Assembly: GCF_038396755.1 (NCBI RefSeq) | Contig: NZ_CP149822.1 | Span: 434,001 to 498,000, forward strand | Direction: 5' to 3' | Source of the DNA: Chitinophaga pollutisoli | GTDB lineage: Bacteria; Bacteroidota; Bacteroidia; Chitinophagales; Chitinophagaceae | Length of the DNA: 64,000 bases | Shown here: positions 53,853 to 63,607 of the stretch, one piece after another | How the letters are laid out: every line of letters begins with the position of its first letter | Numbering within the stretch: the stretch's first letter is position 1 | Program-made: the position numbers and the translations under genes | Notes under the pieces: model-generated | Database searches by the model: none | The model's input: only the letters and a program-made list of their open reading frames with translations | Told to the model about the DNA's origin: nothing

Positions 53853-54512
53853 ATGAAAAAACAACATTTCTTCTACCGCAACGGGCTAAGCATTACCTTT
53901 CTTTTACTGCTGTTCATTTGCCTCGCCGCGCAAACGCTCACCGGCTGGCAGGAATTCAACAGTGAGCTGGACGACCTGCAACTTCCCACTGTTGGATTGT
54001 TCGCCTACCTGGGTAGCCCGCATTTTTTCGAGGCCACTTTCGAGAACTGGGAAAGCGAATTCCTCCAGATGGGCATGTACGTCGTGCTCACGGTGAAGCT
54101 CCGGCAATGGGGTTCCGCGGAATCCAAAAAGCTGGAAGGTAAGGAAGAAGTGGACCGCGAACCGAAACCGTCTCCGGGTGCGCCCTGGCCCGTCAGGAAA
54201 GGAGGCATTTGGCTGGCGTTGTACAGGCATTCATTGTCAATCGCATTTTTCGGGCTGTTTATCATCTCTTTCTGGTTGCATTTCATGGGCAGCCGTGGAC
54301 ACTTCAACCTGGAACAATCCGCCAAAGGCCTGCCCACCGAATCCGCCGCCGCTTATCTTGCCAATCCCAAGTTCTGGTTCGAATCGTTCCAGAACTGGCA
54401 GAGCGAATTCCTGTCGGTAGCCGCTATCGTTATTCTTTCCATCTGGCTGCGGCAGTTCGGTTCCCCGGAATCCAAGCCGGTAGACGCGCCGCATGCCGAA
54501 ACAGGGAAATAA
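53853..54512 (+). CDS. DUF6766-type membrane protein with internal duplication
   Basis: 219 residues from MKKQHFFYRNGLSITFLLLL (ATG 53853, preceded by a good GGAGGA ribosome site about 11 bases upstream, rare in this window). It contains four transmembrane helices in two homologous halves. RNGLSITFLLLLFICLAA with FENWESEFLQMGMYVVLTVKLRQWGSAESK matches RHSLSIAFFGLFIISFWLHF with FQNWQSEFLSVAAIVILSIWLRQFGSPESK. The linker between the halves is hydrophilic. The molecular function of the family is unknown. Confidence 0.78.
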   Translation: MKKQHFFYRNGLSITFLLLLFICLAAQTLTGWQEFNSELDDLQLPTVGLFAYLGSPHFFEATFENWESEFLQMGMYVVLTVKLRQWGSAESKKLEGKEEVDREPKPSPGAPWPVRKGGIWLALYRHSLSIAFFGLFIISFWLHFMGSRGHFNLEQSAKGLPTESAAAYLANPKFWFESFQNWQSEFLSVAAIVILSIWLRQFGSPESKPVDAPHAETGK

Positions 54513-54516
54513 AAAA

Positions 54517-54538
54517 ACCGGAGATAAAAATCTCCGGT
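54517..54538 (-). terminator. Terminator of the third susCD operon
   Basis: Stem accggaga/tctccggt with a 6-base loop. The minus strand continues into seven T. It lies about 50 bases after the susD stop. Confidence 0.8.
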
Positions 54539-54589
54539 CGCTGTCATCCAAAATCTAAATAATGCTTATGATGAAAAGAAATCATTAAA

Positions 54590-56008
54590 TCAGTTCTTAT
54601 CCCACCAGAGCTTCGTTTCCACACGATCTCCGCCCACCGCCTGCGCGGCGCTTTCGTAGTTTTTACGGTTAACGTTATGTTCTGAGATGGGAAATTTATA
54701 CCGGTTCGGAAATCCACTCACTGCACCCTGCGGCAAAGGCAGCAACGGGAAATCGAGGCGGCGGACGTCCGTCCATCCGTCGTGCCCACGGTTGAAATAG
54801 GCGAACCATTTCTGGATGCCGATCGACTTTTTCCAGTTGGCTGCATCGTATGCCACTTTCGCTTGCGCGAGATAATCGGTGATTTCCGCATCGGTCACTC
54901 CCCAGGTTTTCATGGAAGCGGTGATGCCTGCCCTGTAGTGTTCCGCCGCCGTTCCGCCGGTAGCCCATCCGCGCTGGGCGGCCTCGGCCATCAGCAGGCG
55001 TACTTCCCCATACTCGAGGAGATAGCCCGGCAACGTGGGTTCCTGCAGCATTTCGCCCATGCCGGAGTAGCTGTCGAAGTCCGCCTGCGGGCCCGGAGGC
55101 GCGCCGGCATAACTACCATCCGCCATCGGCTGGAAATACCGTGAAATACGGGGATCGTTGAATGCTTTCAGACTATCGACGATCGTGCGGTTAGGAACAT
55201 AATCCGCCCGGCCTGTTTCCACAAGTTCTTCATACACCGGATTCATATAAGGCGAAGAAGAAAGGAACACCAGCCGGCATTCATCCGCCGCCGAAGCAAA
55301 CACGCCGCTGGCAATGGCGTCCTGCGCGGCCGTGCGGGCGGCGTTGGCGTCGCTGTCGGCGATGAGCATTGCCATTTTCAGTTTGAAGGATGCCGCGAAC
55401 TTCTTCCAGGCGGCCACATTGCCGCCATAGAGCAGGTCGGAAGCCCCAAAACCGGCGCCGGTAGCGTCCAGCGCAGCGATATCCGCAGTAATCCGGCGCA
55501 ACAGGTCGGTATAGATCGTGTTGGCGTCATCGTATTTCGGATAGGCGATTTCGTCATTGAGCGATTCGCTGTAAGGCACGTTACCGAAAGTGGTCACCAG
55601 GTAATAGAAGGTTACCACTTCAAGGATATCGATGATAGCCAGCTGGTTTTTCTTTGCTGTTTCATCGGTAGTAGCCAGCCCTACCATGGCCCGGCAGGCT
55701 TTCAGGTTCTGCAGGGTGTAATAGTAATGGTCACGCCACCACGCCCCGGAAATGGAACGGGTCTCGAACTTATACTGGCTTTCTTCGTTGTAGGTGGTTT
55801 GCTGCCAGTATTGCGTAATTACACGGAAAACGTTGATGAACTGGTTGGCGCCGGCGTTCACATCCATAAGCTCGCGCGTGGCGTTGGCGAACAGGGTGCC
55901 TGGCGGTACTTCTTCCGGGCTTTTCAGGTCGTTGTTCAACCCGGAAAGGTCACTGGTACAGGAGGCGATGCCGCCAGCCAGCAATATGATGAGGAATTTC
56001 TTTTTCAT
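54590..56008 (-). CDS. SusD/RagB family lipoprotein (SusD_2 type)
   Basis: 472 residues. The signal peptide has lipobox IASC (MKKKFLIILLAGGIASC), followed by TSDLSGLNNDLKSPEEVPPG, typical of the SusD_2 family. Conserved parts are LAIIDILEVVTFYYLVTTFGNVPYSESL, FAASFKLKMAMLIADSDANAA, RLLMAEAAQRGW and the C-terminal IGIQKWFAYFNRGHDGWTDVRRLDFPLL. It is the surface binding partner of the SusC encoded three bases upstream. The substrate is unknown. No glycosidase genes are linked to this pair, so it may import peptides or another nutrient. Confidence 0.92.
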   Translation of the reverse strand: MKKKFLIILLAGGIASCTSDLSGLNNDLKSPEEVPPGTLFANATRELMDVNAGANQFINVFRVITQYWQQTTYNEESQYKFETRSISGAWWRDHYYYTLQNLKACRAMVGLATTDETAKKNQLAIIDILEVVTFYYLVTTFGNVPYSESLNDEIAYPKYDDANTIYTDLLRRITADIAALDATGAGFGASDLLYGGNVAAWKKFAASFKLKMAMLIADSDANAARTAAQDAIASGVFASAADECRLVFLSSSPYMNPVYEELVETGRADYVPNRTIVDSLKAFNDPRISRYFQPMADGSYAGAPPGPQADFDSYSGMGEMLQEPTLPGYLLEYGEVRLLMAEAAQRGWATGGTAAEHYRAGITASMKTWGVTDAEITDYLAQAKVAYDAANWKKSIGIQKWFAYFNRGHDGWTDVRRLDFPLLPLPQGAVSGFPNRYKFPISEHNVNRKNYESAAQAVGGDRVETKLWWDKN

Positions 56009-56011
56009 GAA

Positions 56012-59000
56012 CTAGAATTTGGCTTTCAGGTTAAAAGTAAAAGTGCGGGTGGTAGGATACGAACCGCTCTGGTAGCCCTGGAGGTTCCCGGAGCCGAGGG
56101 TATCTTCCGGATCGGCGTGCGGCATGTTCTTGTGGATGATCCACAGGTTACGACCGATGAAGGAAAGATCTATCCCCTTGATGAAGCCCATCTTCGCGAT
56201 GAATGGCTTCGGCAGGGAATAAGCCAATACCACTTCGCGCAGCTTCACATAAGAAGCATCGTATACAAAACCTTTGTTGGGATTGCTGTAATCGCCGTAC
56301 AGGCCGTAATAGTTCCAAACATACTTCGTGTTTTCCTTCCCGTCTTCCGTTACGCCTTCCACGATGGTGCCGCCCCCGTTCTCCACGCGCTCGCGGCTGT
56401 TCACGCCACGGTCGTTTACCAGCGCAGTTTCTTCATACATCCCCTGCGACAAACCATAGTACATATCCAGGCTGAATAATTCGCCGCCTTGTTTCACATC
56501 CAGCAAAAAGCTCAGCGAAACATTCTTGTAGCGGAACTGGTTGTTCAAACCTGCAATCCAATCCGGGTTGGGATCGGCGATGATGTTGTTGGTGGTAGGA
56601 CTGATCAGATAATATCCGTCTTCATCCACCGTTCTCCGCCCGTTCGTATATACGTAATCGGTACCACGCACTACGCCAAAAGGATGACCCACGGCCGCGT
56701 TGATCGTCACACCACCCTGGAAGCTGCCCAACTGGATGTTATCCGTGCCATCGGGCAGGGACACCACGCGGTTCTTGTTGGTCGACCAGTTCGCCGTCAC
56801 ATTCCAGGAGAAGTTGCTGGTGCGGACAGGGTTGCCCGTCAGCGAGATTTCCAGCCCTTTGTTTTCTACAACACCGGCGTTCATATATCTTGTCAGGTAA
56901 CCAGTGGAAGCGGAAGTAGCTATAGGAATGATCTGATCGATCGTTTTGGTAGAATAGGCCGTCAGGTCCAGCCCAATGCGGTTGTCCAGGAAACCCAGCT
57001 CGATCCCGCCTTCCAGGCTTTCCGTACGCTCGGGTTTCAGATTCTGGTTGTTTTTGGTGGAGCGGCTGCCGAATTGCACAACACTACCCCAGATATCTTC
57101 CTGAACATAGGTATCGCGAATAGCCGAGATCGGGGCGTCGGCGCCTACCTGCGCGTAGTTTGCCTTTATCTTGCCGATGCTCAGCCAGGTGGCTCCCGGC
57201 AACAGTTTGCTGAATGTAAATCCGCCGGAAACGGAGGGATAGAAATAGGAATTGTTCCCTTTGGGCAAAGTCGAAGACACGTCGCGGCGAAGGGTCATGT
57301 CCAGCGACAACATATCGTTGTACGACAAGGTTGCCCCACCGAACACGCCCTGCACTTCCCTTCTGCCCAGGTACTCCAGCGGAGAAGCGGGGGCGCTGGC
57401 GGAGTTGGCGAGCGAATAGAGTTTCGGGATAACAAGTCCGCCGTTGGTTTGCGCGGAAATATTCTCGATGCGTTGCTTCCGGACGTTCGTACCGAGCAGC
57501 GCTTTCAGGTTCAGTTTATTGGCGATGTCTTTATCGGCGTTGAATAACAGGTCCAGGTTCGTTTCCTTGAACCAGCGGTTGCTCCGAAGGTATTTGGCGA
57601 TACCCTGGCTTCCGGTGGCGATGCGCTCTTCCTGCAGCTCATCGTAGTAGTCCTGAGCGATACGCCCCATCACGTTCAGCCAGGGCGTGAGTTTGTAGTT
57701 GACGGCCATGTTGCCGAAGAAGCGGTTGCGGGAATCGTCCTGGTAATTTTCGTAGATGGTCCAGTACGGGTTGTCCCAATAAAGCGGCCGCGGGTTGGTG
57801 ATGCCGCGCATGTTCCAGGTGCGGTTCTGGCGGTCGCGGAAATAAGCGTCGCGCTGTTCGAGGATGTCGGTGCTGGTTTGCCACCATTGGCGAAGACTGG
57901 TCATGATATTCTTACCCTCTCCGCCATCGTATCCCGTCCCCCATCTGCCTTTGCCTTTGATATTGGTATAGTTGGCAGCGGCGGTGACAGACAGTTTGGA
58001 AGTGAGGTTCAGGGTCGCGTTGAAGTTGAGCAGGTTCTTGATAATCCGGCTGTTTTCAACGATGCCCTGTTCGTCGTTGCGCGTGATGCCGACTTTGAAG
58101 GTGCCTTTATCATTGGCTCCGTCCGCGAATACGCTGAAGTTGGTGGCTGAGCCGGTGCGGAAGAATTTATCCGGCGAATTGGTGGGCGCTACCCAAGGTC
58201 TTTTTTTCAGGTAATTAGGGGTTCCGGGCACGAGGGCGTCCCATTGGTACACCATCAGATTGGGATCAAAGCGGTGGCCGTAGGAGGCGTCGTCCCGAAT
58301 GGGCGCGATGAGATCGGGGGTACCGTCACCATCGAGGTCTTCACTGTAGAAATAGCCGGTAGCGTCTGTTTTGGATGTATCATAACCTGCGCCATAGAGC
58401 CGTTGGTATTTCGGGAAGGTGCTTTTGTCGAGATACCCGAGCGAACCGCCGGCGTTGACAGTAACGCCGATGCCGCGGGAAGCTTTTTTCGTGGTGATGA
58501 GGATCACGCCGTTGGCGCCCTGCGATCCGTATAGCGCACTGGCGGCGGCGCCTTTCAGTACAGTAACGGTCTCGATGTCGTCGGCATTGAAGTCGGCCGC
58601 GGTGCTGCCGTAGTCGTACCCGCCGCCACCCAGGCGCTGGGCGGAGTTGGCGGTGTTAACGAGGTTCCGGGTGCCGGAAGCGTTGGCGTAGGGCACGCCG
58701 TCTACGACAAACAGCGCCTGGTTATCGCCCGTAATGGAACGGATGCCGCGCAGCGTGATGTTGGTGGAACCGCCCATGGCGTTGCCTTGTTGCACGTTCA
58801 GCCCGGCGATCTTTCCGGAAAGGCCCTGTACGAAGTTGGGTGTCCTGATTTTGGCGATCTCGTCGCCTTTAATGGATTGCACCGCATAGGGCATCTGGTT
58901 GCGGGTCCTGTTTACCCCGAGCGCCGTTACCACCACTTCGGTAAGCTGCGCTTCGCCTTTCAGCAGGCGGATGGTATAGCCTTCTCCCACAGCCGAAGCG

Positions 59001-59242
59001 GCTGCTTCCGCGCGGAGGAAACCTACCATGGTAAAAACGAGGGTTGCGCTTTCCTGCGCTTTGAGGGTGAATTCTCCTTTGGCATCGGTGAAGGTACCGG
59101 AGGTGGTACCCTTGATCTGAACGGAAACCCGCTCGAGCGGCATTCCCGTTTCATCAAGCACCACGCCTTTCCGCACGGCATCCTGCCCGAATAGGGCTGG
59201 CATGATACCAGTGAGGATTAACATGAATAGCAATCGTTTCAT
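56012..59242 (-). CDS. SusC/RagA TonB-dependent outer-membrane transporter
   Basis: 1076 residues, intact. After a signal peptide the carboxypeptidase-regulatory-like domain (KGVVLDETGMPLERVSVQIKGTTSGTFTDAKGEFTL) leads to the plug (TEVVVTALGVNRTRNQMPYAVQ; LRGIRSITGDNQALFVVDGVPY; VTVLKGAAASALYGSQGANGVILITTKK) and the beta barrel, ending in FNLKAKF with a terminal Phe. The plug contains a DLDGDGTPDL segment resembling a calcium-binding loop. There is no STN domain and no sigma/anti-sigma genes nearby, so regulation differs from the 35-41 kb locus. The downstream susD lies three bases away. Confidence 0.94.
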   Translation of the reverse strand: MKRLLFMLILTGIMPALFGQDAVRKGVVLDETGMPLERVSVQIKGTTSGTFTDAKGEFTLKAQESATLVFTMVGFLRAEAAASAVGEGYTIRLLKGEAQLTEVVVTALGVNRTRNQMPYAVQSIKGDEIAKIRTPNFVQGLSGKIAGLNVQQGNAMGGSTNITLRGIRSITGDNQALFVVDGVPYANASGTRNLVNTANSAQRLGGGGYDYGSTAADFNADDIETVTVLKGAAASALYGSQGANGVILITTKKASRGIGVTVNAGGSLGYLDKSTFPKYQRLYGAGYDTSKTDATGYFYSEDLDGDGTPDLIAPIRDDASYGHRFDPNLMVYQWDALVPGTPNYLKKRPWVAPTNSPDKFFRTGSATNFSVFADGANDKGTFKVGITRNDEQGIVENSRIIKNLLNFNATLNLTSKLSVTAAANYTNIKGKGRWGTGYDGGEGKNIMTSLRQWWQTSTDILEQRDAYFRDRQNRTWNMRGITNPRPLYWDNPYWTIYENYQDDSRNRFFGNMAVNYKLTPWLNVMGRIAQDYYDELQEERIATGSQGIAKYLRSNRWFKETNLDLLFNADKDIANKLNLKALLGTNVRKQRIENISAQTNGGLVIPKLYSLANSASAPASPLEYLGRREVQGVFGGATLSYNDMLSLDMTLRRDVSSTLPKGNNSYFYPSVSGGFTFSKLLPGATWLSIGKIKANYAQVGADAPISAIRDTYVQEDIWGSVVQFGSRSTKNNQNLKPERTESLEGGIELGFLDNRIGLDLTAYSTKTIDQIIPIATSASTGYLTRYMNAGVVENKGLEISLTGNPVRTSNFSWNVTANWSTNKNRVVSLPDGTDNIQLGSFQGGVTINAAVGHPFGVVRGTDYVYTNGRRTVDEDGYYLISPTTNNIIADPNPDWIAGLNNQFRYKNVSLSFLLDVKQGGELFSLDMYYGLSQGMYEETALVNDRGVNSRERVENGGGTIVEGVTEDGKENTKYVWNYYGLYGDYSNPNKGFVYDASYVKLREVVLAYSLPKPFIAKMGFIKGIDLSFIGRNLWIIHKNMPHADPEDTLGSGNLQGYQSGSYPTTRTFTFNLKAKF

Positions 59243-59552
59243 AAGCGTCTTTTAGGTTGATAAAATGAAGGTTTAGACACAGCAAGAAACGATTGCCCTT
59301 CCGATCCGGGAACAGGCGGGGTGTTGAGACGGAGTTTTTTGATTCCAACATGTCAATTTGGAACGCTGAGCTCCGGCAACTCAAAACATAAGCCAGCAAA
59401 GGCTTTTAGCAGATTTACACAGGCACGCGCTTATCATGTTCAAGCGCCTCCATGGCTGATTGCATAGGAATTCCGGCCACAGGTCACATCAGTAGTACTA
59501 CGTAGCCGTCGTACAATTTCGGCGGAACTTTGAGGGGAGTTTACAATATTGT
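59243..59552. other. Intergenic region between hybrid kinase and susC
   Basis: 310 bases carrying the susC promoter and the 3' end of the kinase transcript. A weak hairpin (gcgctt/aagcgc, 59428-59448) is visible. No gene. Confidence 0.4.
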
Positions 59553-61475
59553 TCAGGCGGAACGCGGAGCATCCAGCGGGATGCCGCATAGTTTGGCGGG
59601 CATAGGCTGCTGCGCGAAACGGAGCAGCTTCTCCAAAACGGCATGCAACACCTTGCCGTCTACTGGTTTGCGGAGATAGCCGTCCATACCCAGCTGGATA
59701 TACGCTGCCTCCTGCTCTTTGAATGCGTCGGAGGAAACGGCGATCACTGGTATGTGGCGCAGCTGCTCGTCGGCCCGCAGGGCGAGGAAGGTTTCCTTTC
59801 CGCTGAGCACGGGCATGTGAAGATCCATAAGGATCACATCGGGCATGGTCTTGCGGGCCAGCTCGATCCCGTCGGCGCCATCGCCGGCAAAGGCAACGCG
59901 TGTAATACCGATGCGGGCGAGGAAGTGTTTCATGATGAGGTGGTCGAACTCGTTATCGTCCATCACCACTACCGAAGTATCGGCGGGGAGCAGCGCGAGG
60001 GGCGTGGCGGGCTTGGGCAGGTCGTTCACGGCATCGCTGACGAGCAGCGGCAGGGTGATGACGAAGTTGGTCCCTTCACCGGGAACGCTGCTCACCTGGA
60101 TGGAGCCGCCCATGTTTTCAGCTTTGCGCTTGGCGATGGCGAGGCCCAGGCCGCTACCGCCGAATTCGCGGTAGAGTTCACTGTCGCCCTGCTCAAACGG
60201 TTCGAAGATCGCGTTGAGCTGGCCGGCGGTGATGCCTTTGCCTTCGTCACAGATCTGGAGGAAGAGGCGTTTCTGCTGATGGAAGCAGCGCACGCGTATA
60301 TTCTTGCCCGAAGGCGTGAATTTGATGGAGTTGGAAAGTATGTTGTTGATGATCTGGCCAAGCATGACCTTATCGCAAAGGATCTGCTCCGGGAACCGGT
60401 TGTCCACTTCGAGATGGAGGGTCACGGATTGTTTGCTGGCAACACTTTGGTAGATGCTGACGGTGTGCCTGAGCCAATCTCTGAGTGAAAAGGGCTCCGG
60501 TCTTACTTCATCGGTTTTTCCGGCTTCTATTTTTGACAATTCCAACACGTGGTTTACAAGTTCCAGGATATTATGGCCTGCTGCCTGCATATTCCGCGCC
60601 ATTTGCCTGGCTTGTTGCGGAGCATCCGGCTCGCCGGAAGAAAGGGTATCGCAGAGGAGTTCCGTCATGCCTACAATCAGGTTCAGCGGCGTTCTGATTT
60701 CGTGGCTCAGCTCGCTGATAAATTGTGTTTTGGCCGTATTGGCTTTCACGAGGGCTAAGGTCCGCTCATACACGAGCTGTTCCAGTTCCTTGCTGTATTT
60801 TTCCAGTTCTTTGCGTTGCCGCTCCACTTCCCGGCGGCTTTTGGCGAGCGACATATTCCTGTTCCGCAATATCCGCAACAGGTCCATAATATTGTCCTGA
60901 TAAAGATGGATGGCCAGGTAATTCAGGTATAGCACAACCGGCATCACCATCCAACGGTAGATATTCTGTGTCGTTTCGCTTAATGGAAGCGGAGTTACAA
61001 GATGAAAATAGTAAATAAACTCGAGAATAACCAAACAAAGGATGGGCATGGCCGCGCAAATGATCCGGGGTGCTTTTTCCTGGGGCTTCCAGATCAGGAG
61101 CGCCACGCTCATGAGAAACACCGCCAGCAGCTGGACTTCCGTTACCCTCCCCAATATACTGCCGTAATAAAGGATCAGTGCGATGTAAATGGCATGAATG
61201 GCCACCCTGGCCTCCATGTGCCGGCGCTTCCCGTTCAGCCACACCACCCCGAAAAATGCTGGGGCAAACACCAGCAAAGCCGGCAAAAGAATGAGCAGCG
61301 AATGTAATAACAGGTAAAATGCGATGCCATATACAATCACCAGCATCCCGGTAATCGCACTGACGATATTCACCACTTTTATCCTGCGGCCTTCTTCTTT
61401 ACCTGACGACTGCACCACACCTTTCCGATAAATACCCTGTATCCCATATCGGAGGCGGTATAAAACTTGCATCAT
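59553..61475 (-). CDS. Hybrid sensor histidine kinase with C-terminal receiver
   Basis: About 640 residues from [19 protein letters not shown] (ATG 61473-61475, with a second ATG directly after). Six hydrophobic helices in the N-terminal 200 residues form the membrane sensor. A short coiled coil ([29 protein letters not shown]) leads to the HisKA box [17 protein letters not shown] with His258, and the HATPase domain has [22 protein letters not shown] and [11 protein letters not shown]. The receiver has [12 protein letters not shown], Asp551 in [13 protein letters not shown] and the Lys in GYLRKPVD. The output is probably passed to a phosphotransfer protein or a single-domain regulator such as the one at 53.2 kb. 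The sensed signal is unknown. Confidence 0.92.
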   Translation of the reverse strand: MMQVLYRLRYGIQGIYRKGVVQSSGKEEGRRIKVVNIVSAITGMLVIVYGIAFYLLLHSLLILLPALLVFAPAFFGVVWLNGKRRHMEARVAIHAIYIALILYYGSILGRVTEVQLLAVFLMSVALLIWKPQEKAPRIICAAMPILCLVILEFIYYFHLVTPLPLSETTQNIYRWMVMPVVLYLNYLAIHLYQDNIMDLLRILRNRNMSLAKSRREVERQRKELEKYSKELEQLVYERTLALVKANTAKTQFISELSHEIRTPLNLIVGMTELLCDTLSSGEPDAPQQARQMARNMQAAGHNILELVNHVLELSKIEAGKTDEVRPEPFSLRDWLRHTVSIYQSVASKQSVTLHLEVDNRFPEQILCDKVMLGQIINNILSNSIKFTPSGKNIRVRCFHQQKRLFLQICDEGKGITAGQLNAIFEPFEQGDSELYREFGGSGLGLAIAKRKAENMGGSIQVSSVPGEGTNFVITLPLLVSDAVNDLPKPATPLALLPADTSVVVMDDNEFDHLIMKHFLARIGITRVAFAGDGADGIELARKTMPDVILMDLHMPVLSGKETFLALRADEQLRHIPVIAVSSDAFKEQEAAYIQLGMDGYLRKPVDGKVLHAVLEKLLRFAQQPMPAKLCGIPLDAPRSA

Positions 61476-61703
61476 CACGAACAATTTTTGAAACAAACAA
61501 AGAGACAAACAAAAATAAGGAACATGCCTGCCGGCCCTGGTTTTTCATAGTCGCCGGTCAGTCTTGTAACAGTCGTTCAATTCAGAAATAATGGATCTTT
61601 ATCACGGGGCACTCATCGCCGAAGCGACGAATAAATATAAGGAATCCTTTCCGTATAAAAATATACGTTGTAACGGGCGTTTCGGATTGATTTTGGTATG
61701 TTT

Positions 61704-62282
61704 TTATTCTTTCCGGGTCCCTTTCTTCCCGGGTTGCACTTCATGAGGCAAAGGAGTCTGTGAAGGGCGCCGTTTTTCCTGCATCACCGACTCGCTTACT
61801 TCTCCCTTATCATACGTTTCCCGCAGCATATTCCCCTCTTCATCATAGAGCCGCCACTCACCGTGGCGCACACTATGGCCTTTCCGCGTCACCTCCACCA
61901 GCTTCTCCTCACCTGTCGTCACGTCGATTGTGACCACGGTATCTTTCTGCCCCTCCAGGTCGATGGCCAGCATCCGCCCCGCTGCGCTCACCTTTCCATT
62001 GAGATAATAATATTTGCACAGCCCGTCCAGCGCGCCGTTCTTATACGTTTCTTCTGCCACCAGGTCCCCGTCTTCGGTCATCTTCTTCCAAACCCCTTCC
62101 TTCCGGCCGTTCAAATATTTGCCTTCCAGTATGTATGCCGGATCCTCCCGCTTTGCAGGCAACCTTTCCTGCCATACCCCCTGCTTACGCTGCTTCGCGT
62201 CCACCTGGTTTTCCGCGCTCTGCGCACCGGCCGTAAAATATAGGCCGCAGCCCAACAGGATCATCATTCCCGTACGTTTCAT
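61704..62282 (-). CDS. MORN-like repeat exported protein
   Basis: 192 residues from MKRTGMMILLGCGLYFTAGAQ (ATG 62280-62282) with a signal peptide. Repeats of the YwqK/MORN type follow: GKYLNGRKEGVWKKM, ETYKNGALDGLCKYYYLNGKV and HGEWRLYDEEGNMLRETYDKGE. The protein ends in a basic Pro-rich tail. Such repeat proteins are common in Bacteroidota envelopes, and their roles are mostly unknown. It shares the repeat style, but no evident close homology, with the 433-residue lipoprotein at 8.8-10.1 kb. Confidence 0.7.
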   Translation of the reverse strand: MKRTGMMILLGCGLYFTAGAQSAENQVDAKQRKQGVWQERLPAKREDPAYILEGKYLNGRKEGVWKKMTEDGDLVAEETYKNGALDGLCKYYYLNGKVSAAGRMLAIDLEGQKDTVVTIDVTTGEEKLVEVTRKGHSVRHGEWRLYDEEGNMLRETYDKGEVSESVMQEKRRPSQTPLPHEVQPGKKGTRKE

Positions 62283-62347
62283 ACTGCATGTTTTAACAAC
62301 ACCACAAATTAGCATTTTTTATCAATTATATAGACCCTTCCCAGTAA

Positions 62348-62378
62348 AAAGGCCGCCCCGTGATCCGGAACGGCCTTT
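62348..62378 (-). terminator. Terminator of the DUF4382 lipoprotein gene
   Basis: Stem aaaggccg/cggccttt with an internal ccg/cgg extension. The minus strand continues into a short T run. It lies about 30 bases past the stop codon. Confidence 0.75.
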
Positions 62379-62409
62379 ACAGGAAACGCAGGTTGCGCGT
62401 TGATCGGAA

Positions 62410-63333
62410 TTATTTGGTCAGCGTAATCGTTGGCACGCGCGTATCCTTCGCCCGCTCGACTTTTATGCCTGTCAATGTCGTGTCTTTATACCCGTTGCCC
62501 GCGTTCACGAAGATGTCGTAAGTGCCGGGCTTCAGCCCTCTCACTTTCCATTCGCCGCCACGGCCCGGAAGGGCATACAGCGAATCGAGGTCGTTGTGTA
62601 CGGTAATGATGGATTGCGCGTCTGTCGGCAGCAATTTACCGGATACGGAACCGGTTTGCTTCACCGTCCACACGTGGATAAAGGGTTTGAGGATAAATTT
62701 GCCGTCTCTTACCTTGATGATGGAGCGTTGTACATCGAAATCAAGATACAATTGCAGGTTGTCGGGAGAAATTTCGTCCCACTCGTTATGCCTTACGCGC
62801 ACAACGATCTTTACCTGACCATTCACGGAACGCAGCGGATAGGTTACGCCGTCTTTCACCAGCGAATTATCCGGCCCCAGCGTAATGCGGATGCTCAGGA
62901 TGCGGCCCTTGGGCACATAACCATTGGCCAGGCTTGTATCTACGCCGTTGCGCAATTGCAGCATGTCGTACACGCCCGGACGGATACCCAGCGAGTCCCA
63001 GGTATAACATTCCTTGTCGTGCCAGCGGTCGCGCCAGTCTTCCCACCAGCCGCAACGGTCGCGGTCGTCCCAGTCATCATCATCGTCATCGTCATCATCG
63101 CCGCCCCGGCCGGTAGTGGCGCAGGTGTCTACCAGCACTTCCACTTTGCGGATATCGATGTTTACTTTATCAAACAGCCCGGGATCATCGGTGAGCATGA
63201 GGCTTACTTTCTGCTTACCTTCCGGCACTTTTTCCGGCGCGGCGGATTCGTTTTTGCTACAGGCGTAGATAACGACGGACAGAATGCCCATGAGAAGTAC
63301 GGGCCAACCTGCTTTTCGGAGGAAGTTTTTCAT
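62410..63333 (-). CDS. DUF4382 lipoprotein with poly-aspartate insertion
   Basis: 307 residues. The signal peptide has lipobox VIYAC. The DUF4382 domain begins QKVSLMLTDDPGLFDKVNIDIRKVEVLVD and continues at SLGIRPGVYDMLQLRNGVDTSLANGYVPKGRILSIRITLG, with the HxW-containing FILKPFIHVWTVKQTGSVSG further on. A C-terminal carboxypeptidase-regulatory-like beta-sandwich follows (GKLLPTDAQSIITVHND ... GTYDIFVNAGNGYKDTTLTGI). Between the first strand pair and YTWDSLG lies an insertion of about 30 residues that is nearly all Asp, Trp, Arg and Cys, including nine consecutive Asp. This looks like a metal- or calcium-binding loop on the surface. The function of the family is unknown. Confidence 0.85.
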   Translation of the reverse strand: MKNFLRKAGWPVLLMGILSVVIYACSKNESAAPEKVPEGKQKVSLMLTDDPGLFDKVNIDIRKVEVLVDTCATTGRGGDDDDDDDDDWDDRDRCGWWEDWRDRWHDKECYTWDSLGIRPGVYDMLQLRNGVDTSLANGYVPKGRILSIRITLGPDNSLVKDGVTYPLRSVNGQVKIVVRVRHNEWDEISPDNLQLYLDFDVQRSIIKVRDGKFILKPFIHVWTVKQTGSVSGKLLPTDAQSIITVHNDLDSLYALPGRGGEWKVRGLKPGTYDIFVNAGNGYKDTTLTGIKVERAKDTRVPTITLTK

Positions 63334-63607
63334 ACTAAAGATTTGGTTTTAAAGGTGATGTGGTTTTATATGTTGTACCCGGTTAAAGCATTTTCAATAA
63401 CAGATAATGGTATGTTCGTCTTTACAATCCAGATGATGGTTCTTCCGTTTACTACGGATAATGGCGCTATTTAAAACGTAAGGACTGCGGGGCTTATTGT
63501 ATGGCGCAACGCGGTATTTCCGGCTGGCCCCTGCCGGGATATCAACAGCAAAACTCCGGCCAGATTCCATGCTGGAACCGCCGGGGATCATCACAATTTC
63601 GTGGGAA
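63334..63607. other. Intergenic region, no gene seen
   Basis: 274 bases between the branching-enzyme stop and the DUF4382 start. The part next to the lipoprotein gene is AT-rich and should carry its promoter. Confidence 0.4.
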
